Source of the DNA: Asterella californica
Taxonomy: Eukaryota > Streptophyta > Marchantiopsida > Marchantiales > Aytoniaceae
Length of the DNA stretch: 64,000 nt
Assembly: GCA_036924285.1 (NCBI GenBank)
Contig: JAYKYS010000016.1
Span: 2,356,001 to 2,420,000 of the forward strand
Direction of reading: 5' to 3'
The translations under genes and the position numbers were made by a program. The notes under the pieces were generated by a model. It had not been told where the DNA came from and did no database searches. It worked only from the letters and a program-made list of their open reading frames with translations. This document shows positions 56,016 through 64,000 of the stretch, one piece after another (the first letter of the stretch is position 1; each line of letters starts with the position of its first letter).

Positions 56016-58640
56016 ACCCTGCCTCTTTGTTTACCAAGAAAACTCATTCGAGTGATTCAAGAGCCATACTAAATTGAAGCCCAGCCTAGAAATAAGTGAG
56101 ATTGCACTTCACGAACCTCAGTGATGTAAAAGTCCCTCTTTCCTTGGCAGGTTTCCACTAAAGTTGATATTGAGCTGGCAGTTTCATCGTTAATCTGGCT
56201 TGAAACTTCCAAATTTACCTGTTGGTCGGAATCCAAAAGTAATCACTTCAAACACTGATCGTAGCTTATCCCCAAACAGAATTTCTGTCACCAACTGACT
56301 TCACTTAAACAGCACACACCTTAACCATTGAAGTTGAACCCATAGTGCTAATACCTAAAGCACTAAACCAAATACCTAGAACAGGCCAAGCAGACGAACA
56401 AACAGCAAAGAAGAAGTGTAAAGAACGAGAGCTGAAAGAGCTAAAAGAAACATGTCATTTGGAAAAACTTTCTCCTTGAGGCAATGTACGGCTTTCGTGT
56501 TCTAGCCAAACCTGTGGAGAAAAGTGCGTATGGACTCACTACAGTCAATGACTCAGCTACACTATGCTGGGACCAATCCAACAGTCCGCTGACGGAGTTA
56601 ATCCACTTCTCCATCTCATAGAAGAGATAAAAGTCCATCAGCATATTATACAATCCGAGATATGAGGTCTCTGAGGACGTACTAATCATTTGTTCAAAGT
56701 TCAAAGTTGTGCTGCACAACGAAACTCTGAAGTGGTACCTTGCTAAGTTTTCTCATAGGAAAAGTACGTAAAGTCAACCAAGTTCAATGAGGCGGAGCAT
56801 AAGAGAATCGTACGTAGGGAATCTGTCGCGGTCACGGTCCCGGTCCAGTCTCATGATAAGAAAGGATCAAAACATTCTTCGAGTGAAAGTGTGACTCCTG
56901 GCGGTAGATGATCATCAGCGGAAAGCGGAACCTGGCTGGTTCATACCAACACTTGATGCAAACTGCAATCGTTGAAGCTTTCCATGCACGCAGGTATGAT
57001 CCACTCGCTTTGAGCTTTGATGCTGATAGCTAGGTATAATGCTTACTTCATGCTGGAGCAATGAACCACTTATGGAAGCAGGAACTGCACATCGCAACCG
57101 ACATGGGTAAATCCTCAGAAGAGTATTCGTTGCCCCTCAATGTAAGGGACTAGTCTACTCGCACCGTTCACATCTGAGGTCCAGTTCATGTATTTATGCA
57201 TATTCTAAAGCAAGATAGCAGTATTCCGGCATGGTGTGCTCTAACAATGAATGTGAGGATGATGACATCGGAACTCAACAGAAAAGAGAGAACAAGGAGC
57301 TTCCGAACAAAATTGATTTTAGGTACATAAAATAAACATCTATCCATCACAACACTTTCACCGTCCGTATTCATCTCAAGCTCTATGATTCTTGAAATGC
57401 AGCGGTGCCAACATTTTTCTCGTTCCTTCCTCGCAAGTACCAGGTCTAAGGGCGTCACCGCACCAAGCTTTTTCACTACTGTTTTTTGATCCAAGCTTTT
57501 TGGAGGTTAGGTTCGGTAATAACAGTATCACCGCACCATGTCCGCTTATCGTTATTTCAACTAGTCTGGATCCTCTCCACAGATTAAGGAATAATCTGTG
57601 TGACCCCACTCGTTAACATCTGATTATTAGTTTTTTGGTTTCGCACGCTTAAGTGAGTGTTTAGAGACTTGAGTTAGTTCAGTTCTGCGTCATCACTGGT
57701 CCCCAAGTCTGAGGATCTTAAGTAAAATATTCATGCGTTGCTGTTAGTTTTTTCGACTAAAAAACAACAAAAAACACCACACACGTAGAGTTGCAAAAAA
57801 CATCACACACGTGGAGTTGCATCTGTGATGCTTGTTTTTTCTAAAAAAACTCAAATAAACAAAAAGCGTGGCGCGGTGATGCCCTAACACTAACAGATAA
57901 TTCTCGATGCGAAGCGCTGCGAATGGGGTTCATGCATCTTGTTTGCTTGAAAACACAAGGAGTGGATGAAAGATTCCTACTACAAGAACAGGAAAGTGAA
58001 GCGGAGGAGAGATCCGCCCGTATTCCACGTAAGTGATGGCCAAGAGGAGGGAAACACTTCAAACCACCTCGGTTGATTGGAATGGAGAAACGAGCAAATC
58101 TACATCGAGTAGATTCGTATTATTAACTTTTGTTACAAATGGTGTCAGGAAGTCAAGTGATCGTCACATCTACTCGCACAAGCAACAGATTCCAAATTAC
58201 TAACATGTCATGGCTGACTAGATTAAAATATTCAAGCCACCTTCGCGATTGGCCATCGACGAGGTTGGCCACGTGGGTCCAAAGCAGGAGGGACAGGTGA
58301 CCATGACCTCGGAGAAGGAATGAGTGATAACATGGAGAGTGAACTAGAAGATCTTCCATAATTGTTGTCAGCCTGTCTGACGCACACTGCAAACCAAATC
58401 TTCTTGGCAGGTACCATGTCTCGTTCCGTATGGTCTCTCGAAACTAAGCTTCCTCCGTTACCATGAAATGACCAGACAGTACGTGTGACCGACACTGTCC
58501 GGTATCGCTGCACGCAAGAGGCTAAATCTTTGCATCAGATTCTACACTTACTTCTGAAAATTAATTATCACATCTGAAAAACACATGAATCACTATTATT
58601 ATACTTTAAATTATTAGTTTTTATAAAAATCACTTTTCAG
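56016..58640. other. Non-AT-rich block with unresolved minus-strand frames
   Basis: Minus-strand frames at 56441-56719, 56915-57097 and 58232-58513 have protein-like composition and could be exons of a small gene or a decayed one. I could not chain them through splice sites or recognise a family. Plus- and minus-strand frames at 57376-57616 overlap and are not convincing. A duplicated word (acacacgtagagttgca / acacacgtggagttgca) lies at 57778 and 57803. Confidence 0.25.
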
Positions 58641-60004
58641 CCGATCTTGAAGTATTCTTCTTCTCATTTTGCATTGGAATTTAGAGGATTTCCAATGCGT
58701 GTATTTCAAAGCTCCTCTGACCAGTTAGAGAGCAAGTTAGGGGAAGACCCTCAAGCCGCTAATCTTTATTCGGGTTTTAAATTTAAATCGTTCTTTAAAC
58801 CCAACCGCTTCAAATGGTTGGATTCTTTTATCCAGCATCAAACCAATTGAAGAAGAGATTGTGGTACTTTTGAACATGTTCGACTTTTTTCTGATTCCTT
58901 GTAAAGATTAACTTCAAGATTGCGGTGAGAAATTTTCAACTTTAATGATAAAACTCTTTTATTCTGAGTCTCTAAAATAGAGATGAAAAAGTTCTTTATC
59001 GCTATATGGGTGAAGCTTGTCTTATATTCTCGATTCATTAGCAATGTTTATTAACCTAGCACTTTTACTGAACTGCTAAAAAAGACTGAGCAGTTTATTT
59101 CAATACATAATCTTTCTTGGCAGAAAGGTTGGGTATTAACTTAAACTTTAAATGAAAGCTTTTTTCTTAGCTCATCAAGTTGTCGCTCATATAGTTTTTA
59201 AAACACGTTTACAAGCATTTCACTTAGACATTTAGATTTTAGATCTAGATTTATCACATTTATGTAGTCTATAATGTTCTAAATATTTTCTAATTTTCAA
59301 TAATATTAAACACAAAAAATTTTGTCAAAAATGACCCTAAGAGAGAAAAAATATTTACACCCCTGATACCCTCCACAACTAGCTATTGATAAAAGGAAGA
59401 AAATAGTTCATGATAGTTCAACACCATACCCTTGTCTTTGTCAATCTCAGTCCAATATTTACCTTCCGTGCTATACTCCTGTCTTTTTTGTTCCGTGTGA
59501 CAAAAGATTGTATGTATATAGACATACGTAAATTAATGGGAGTGCATTATTCTATAAGCAAACATTTTTTCATCAAATTTTTTGGTTACAAAGATAAAAT
59601 ATGTGAGAGAATATACATACAAATTGCAATTTTGGCTAGACTGAAGAAAAAGATAAACATTTAAACAGAAAAAAATAATCATGGACAATTGGCTGACAAC
59701 TGCATTCAAAATTATTTACTAAAAAATACAGTTACTAAAGCGCAAGTTACGGAGAATAGTGGTACTCGATTGGGTTTGCAAAGTGTGAAATAATTTACTT
59801 TACTACTTTTTTACTAAATTTATAGTGATAAATTTAAATCATCGAAATTAGAATTAGAATTATTAGAATCCTCTTGGTAAACTTATTACACATGATCACT
59901 TTAATTACACAAAACCCATAAATAACAACTGTAGATAGAACATGTGCTTGGTATAAAGACATGTTCTTCTCACGAGTAAACAATAATTTTAATTTCTAAG
60001 TTTT
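58641..60004. other. AT-rich tail, first part, no recognised gene
   Basis: A frame at 58647-58850 (67 codons, rich in Phe, Ser and Lys) contains a small hairpin, CCAACC/GGTTGG, near 58800, but matches no family I know. The remainder is low-complexity AT sequence. Confidence 0.4.
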
Positions 60005-60011
60005 AATATAT

Positions 60012-60104
60012 AACCTAACCCTTCAAAGAAGAAGGTTCAAGACCTAAATTAATTTTTTTTGCATATTATCCTCTTCCTAACTTGGAAGAGATGAATAACC
60101 ATGC
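60012..60104. repeat. Double-hairpin element, copy 2
   Basis: Hairpin A-like segment 60012-60054 (AACCTAACCCTTC with GAAGGTTCAAGACCT) is followed by hairpin B at 60061-60104. B has perfect CTCTTCC/GGAAGAG tip arms and GCAT/ATGC at its base. Order and orientation are as in the 61467 copy. Confidence 0.7.
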
Positions 60105-60324
60105 TCTATCAACTTCGGTATCTTTTTTCTCTTTATGTTATAGAAAATATTATAACTATATATATATATTATAGATTAAGTTTCATATAAATTTAAATAA
60201 TGATTTAAATATTAAATGTTAGTTGTTCCAGGAACAACCCATAAACAGAATGCAGGACTATGCGCTTCAGAAGTTACAAGTGAGTATCCTACTGAACTAA
60301 AATAATTCATTCATAAATACATCA

Positions 60325-60395
60325 ATTTATTATCTAACCCTTTCCGTCGAGGTGAATAACCATCAAGTGAAATATGATGAATACGCAAGGAAGTA
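60325..60395. repeat. Double-hairpin element, copy 3 (deleted hybrid)
   Basis: The left arm of hairpin A (AATTTATTATCTAACCCTTTCC) runs straight into the right arm of hairpin B (GAGGTGAATAAC). It looks like an internal deletion that fused the outer halves of the two stems. Confidence 0.55.
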
Positions 60396-60737
60396 CAAAA
60401 TATGCATCCCGGAATAGTGGTCGGGAAAAAGTAATGCAAAACTGATGTAAGAGTGTCTTTGAAAAGGTCAGAAAAATACATATGAGAGAAGAGGAGAAGA
60501 AAAAAGAATTTTATATTTATCTTGCTAAATTTAAGCTAAAATTTAAAATCTATAATTTAACTTGGTTGATTTGGTTACAGATTTTGTGATCTCAGGGCCA
60601 CTGAGATGACAAAATCTATAAGTGTAGTATGTAAATTGATCCATTTCTTGATATAAACACGATTATCTTCAGCAAATAGCAATATTTATTTGTGTACATA
60701 TAATTTATACAAAAAGAATTTGATCACAAATGAAACA

Positions 60738-60840
60738 TGCACTATTACCTCATCCATCTGAAAATGGAAGAAGTGATTATACATGCGTAAATGTATAATC
60801 ACCTTCTCCGTGTTAAAAAATTTATAAACGCATTACGTTA
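60738..60840. repeat. Double-hairpin element, copy 4 (hairpin B plus a second half-copy)
   Basis: GCACTATTACCTCATCCATC, a short loop and a GGAAGAAGTGATTATACATGC right arm form hairpin B. A further left-arm-like stretch, TGTATAATCACCTTCTCC, follows directly at 60792-60809. Confidence 0.6.
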
Positions 60841-61466
60841 CAGGGGAAATAAAGAGAACAAGACGTTGATCCTGTAAACTTTACGAATATTGTACATTTG
60901 TTAGATAATTTTGACAATTAATTAAATTTGTACTTTATAGTTTTAAATAAATAACGATCAGTTCCCACTGTGCCTGTCAGCTTTTGTCTCGATTGGCTCA
61001 TCACCCAATCCATCCAATTTGACGCTTGTAAAAGGTGTATCAAATATTGTTCGCTTTTTGTTATCATAATGTAAGTGTTATGTAGGAATTTTATTTTAAA
61101 TTAATATTAAAAATGATTAAATTTGTAATAAAATATTAAATAATGGATAGCTCAATTTTTTTCAGGTCAAATAGAAACAACTAGAAGTCAATAAGCACCA
61201 AAACTGTATAGTTCGCGGGGAAGAGAAACGGACAAGCGGGGAAAGTGCAAATTTGTATTTTAGGACGAGGGCAAGATCGCGGGGAAGGCGCAGCGAAGAA
61301 TTATTCAATTAGTGAATAATTTTTATTTTTTAGAAATTACTATTTTCAGAAATATCTGAAAATACGGTGAGAGCATGAGATAACCCATACGCCTTGACTC
61401 CAGCGACGCGCTTCAAAACGTACAAGTCCGGGAACCAGTGTTCATTACACCACTCATATACTCTAA

Positions 61467-61572
61467 GTTTAATTTAGTACCTAACCCTTCCGGCAGGAAG
61501 GGTTATGTATTAAATTAAACCCTTGCTTATTTGGCTTCTCCATTGGAAGATGGAGGAGGTGAATAAGCAAGG
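61467..61572. repeat. Double-hairpin element, copy 5 (best preserved)
   Basis: Hairpin A: arms 61467-61491 and 61496-61520 pair at 23 of 25 positions around the loop GGCA. Hairpin B follows without a gap: outer arms CCTTGCTTAT (61521-61530) and ATAAGCAAGG (61563-61572) pair perfectly, and inner arms CTTCTCCAT and ATGGAGGAG pair at 8 of 9. It serves as the reference for the family. Confidence 0.9.
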
Positions 61573-62362
61573 AAACTGTACAAGTTAGAGAGTCGTATGA
61601 TGGGTCACTCTCGATACGGTTTTTTTTTTTTCTTAGGACCGAAGGTCTCGAGCGGGAGAGTAATTTCATAGCGAGAGCAACTCTTGTTCCTAGATTTATA
61701 GTTATATTCTCTCTCTCCTCTGCATCCAAATGTCTCTTTTTATTTTAAAAGTTAATCCTGTTTGTCTCAAATAACTTTCCTCCAAAATAGAATTAATTTT
61801 CATATTCTTATAATTATTCCTTCTCTGAGGTGGATTGCAACGCAGTAGTATACAACTTGTCTTCCCACTTGAGCCAAAACCTCACGTTCCCTGCATAATA
61901 ATTACCGCTACGATGATTGCACGGAAAGCATCGAACACGACATATTTAATTTATACTTCCGTCTTTCTCCTTTCGCAAAGTTTGTAGTGAGTCACGTTCC
62001 TTTTCCACAGAGTTCTCTAGCCTGTGACTCAGCAGCTGGTGACTCAGCACTGAGTTCCACTTTCTCCCCTACTGCCAAATTTAACAAAATGCATCGGATA
62101 TTCTCCCGTCAATCATTTACGCTGCGTGAGAGTAAATGGTAACATTGACTGATTCCCACATAAATTACCTTGTCTGGACTCATATAAACATCGCCGGATT
62201 CAGATGAACCTCAAAGTCTGAAAAGCTTGCATGTTCCCCTCGCTGGCAAGCGTTAGTACATCCTTGTAAACGGTTTTATCTCACTATAAGTAGGGTTTCA
62301 CTGAGTCTTGATTAAGTTTAGTCTCGAGAAGCTTACTAGGTTAGAAGTTTAGTAGGTTACAT

Positions 62363-62484
62363 GTCACGTGTGCATATTATTCACCTCCTCCAGTTTCAGA
62401 TAGAGGTCACGTGTGCATATTATTCACCTCCTCCAGGTTCAGATAGAGGAGATATATGCAAATCCATTAATTTATGATAGTAAC
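62363..62484. repeat. Double-hairpin element, copy 6, with a 43-bp tandem duplication
   Basis: The 43-bp unit gtcacgtgtgcatattattc...cagatagag is repeated exactly twice (62363-62405 and 62406-62448) except for one base. Each unit contains the ATTCACCTCCTCC arm of hairpin B. A complementary GAGGAGATATATGCA arm and an AATTTAT remnant of hairpin A follow. Confidence 0.75.
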
Positions 62485-63120
62485 TTCTTCTAGAAAACTC
62501 TAGCTATATATTAAAATCAAATAATATTACTCGAGTCCATGAAATTTGTCTTTGTAAGAGAATGAGGGTCGTTGTGTACACATGACTTGTACGTTTTTTT
62601 TTCTTAACGGTCCAAGTGCAAGAAAGGTAAGTAAGTAAAATATGACTTATTATAGAAGTTAAGTTCTGGCTTCTTAAATTTAGCTATTTAAACTTAAAGT
62701 ATATATTAGTAGTCCAGTTCATCTCTTCTATGGTAAAGCAATTTTTTTCCAAGGAGTCTTTTCGCTTCTCTACTATGCGGTAAACCATAAACATATAATT
62801 TTCTCAAAAAGATAACTTTTCAAAACTAGTTGTGACGCTATAAGCTAACCTCATTATATTTAACATTTTAGACAATATGCATGCTCGATGAACTTCTGGG
62901 AACTTTTGTTCACTTGTTCTTATCAGAGAAATATATAAGTATTAAATAAAAATTATATATCAAATAGATAAAAATTATCAAAATATTTTATTAATATTAA
63001 CTGTTACTCGATGCATGGAAACAAGAGAAGAGCATATAAACCATAAGGTCTGAGTAGAGTGCGAGGCTTCAAAAACTACAACTCCATGAACCTATAACTA
63101 TTTACATTAAATTAATGTGA

Positions 63121-63206
63121 GTTTAATTTATTATCTAAGTCTTCTTGCCAAAAGGGATAGATAATAAATTAAACTCCCGGATATGGAGGAGGTTAAATAT
63201 GCATCC
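63121..63206. repeat. Double-hairpin element, copy 7
   Basis: Hairpin A has perfect 15-bp arms, GTTTAATTTATTATC (63121-63135) and its complement (63160-63174). It is followed by the right half of hairpin B (GATATGGAGGAGG, then AATATGCATCC) to 63206. The left half of B is missing. Confidence 0.8.
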
Positions 63207-64000
63207 ACAAGAAGGATGACCAACCTGTTCTAAATGATCATGGATATTACAAGTAAAAGAAATCATCAGATCCCATTTTAGTGAATGATTTGGAAACGTT
63301 TTAAATTCTTGTGGTTGGTATGAGGGGAGAGTTTTAGCCCCCAATGCCGCTAGAAATAGTCCTCGTAACCAGCAGTATCTGCTGCATTCGCGGTTTCACT
63401 TTGCACTTTCGGTTTCAGTCACTCTTTTCGAGCAAAGAAATTTAACCTTTAATACCCTGTAATGTTTGATGATAAAATTTTCTTGCTGGAATGGAATCTT
63501 GTCAAGAATTCAATCAAAGCTCTCTAATAGCTTTAGAATATATAATTCACTCCAAAACAAGAAGCGTTTGAGTATCAACTGAGAAATGTTCAGACGAAGG
63601 TTTTGTGGTCTTTTGGAACATCTCTCTCCCAAGAGTACACGTGGACCAAACAGATATTCTTTTTCCTGCTTTAATGCTCACATTGAGGGTTTAAAGTCGA
63701 ACTATATTTCCATGACAAGTAGGGAAAAGTTGCATATCTCCAAGCATGGTTTCGATTTGGAATGCTCTCAAATGCAGCCATATTGTGGTTTACATTTAGA
63801 ATGAAGAACCCAAAACATTTATGGGAAAAACATTTAGAACAAATGAAGAGACCTACATAGATTCTTCAGTTGGAAAAACTTTTTGAGTTTTAGACTTCTT
63901 ATAAGAACATGATGGTGAATAGCAATATTTCAAGTTTATGTTATTTCACTGAAGTCCATATCCAATGTTGGTCACATATATACTTTTTTCATAAAACTGA

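Larger units (their letters stand above)
60841..64000. other. AT-rich tail, second part, outside the hairpin elements
   Basis: No gene is recognised. Frames at 61481-61729 minus and 63135-63344 minus overlap hairpin elements, and 63586-63804 plus has no family resemblance. Composition is strongly AT-rich with scattered T or A runs (for example 61620-61632). Confidence 0.45.

Noticed and set aside
60012..63206. CRISPR-like array
   Set aside because: Repeats are irregularly spaced, diverged hairpins without uniform spacers, in a plant nuclear context.

Overview
The window is nuclear DNA of a land plant. It holds four recognisable intron-rich housekeeping genes, one broken coding end at the left edge, and large tracts of decayed retrotransposons. 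Codon-split GT-AG introns of about 100-1100 nt, a plasma-membrane H+-ATPase with a penultimate threonine, and plant LINE, Ty3/gypsy and Ty1/copia remnants all fit. The style of the gypsy and LINE proteins suggests a seed-free plant such as a bryophyte, but the sequence alone does not settle the species.

Left part (1-25 kb). Position 1-324 is the last exon of a MYST histone acetyltransferase (HAM1/HAM2 type). A small three-exon gene follows at 1894-2881, with a GC-AG second intron. A 508-bp terminal-inverted-repeat element lies at 4473-4980 and a set of hairpins at 5125-5280. The 15-exon gene at 7365-17325 encodes a 1368-residue CPSF-A/DDB1/SF3b3-like beta-propeller protein. A frameshifted LINE ORF1 (18152-20280) and a perfect 25-bp foldback (21113-21175) follow. 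A seven-exon minus-strand gene at 21223-23914 encodes the MutY/MUTYH adenine DNA glycosylase, with a long acidic insertion.

Middle part (25-41 kb). This is mostly transposon debris: the 3' end of a minus-strand gypsy element, an abutting plus-strand gypsy integrase with polypurine tract and LTR, a SINE-like unit with a 160-bp tandem duplication, and a long gypsy element (about 35.2-41.0 kb). The protease of the long element is split by a 1.5-kb insertion, and part of its reverse transcriptase is inverted in place.

Right part (41-64 kb). A complete 21-exon plasma-membrane H+-ATPase gene (43343-50565, 963 aa) is followed by a minus-strand copia remnant. That remnant contains a 35-bp piece identical, as far as I recall, to the 530-loop of plant mitochondrial small-subunit rRNA. 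An AT-rich tail (58.6-64 kb) carries at least six copies of a two-stem hairpin element that also occurs at 5.2 kb. I regard this double-hairpin family as the most novel structure here.

The genes are independent housekeeping loci (chromatin, RNA processing or repair-type scaffold, DNA repair, membrane energisation) and show no operon-like relationship. All exon models were made by hand from splice signals, reading phase and remembered family sequences.
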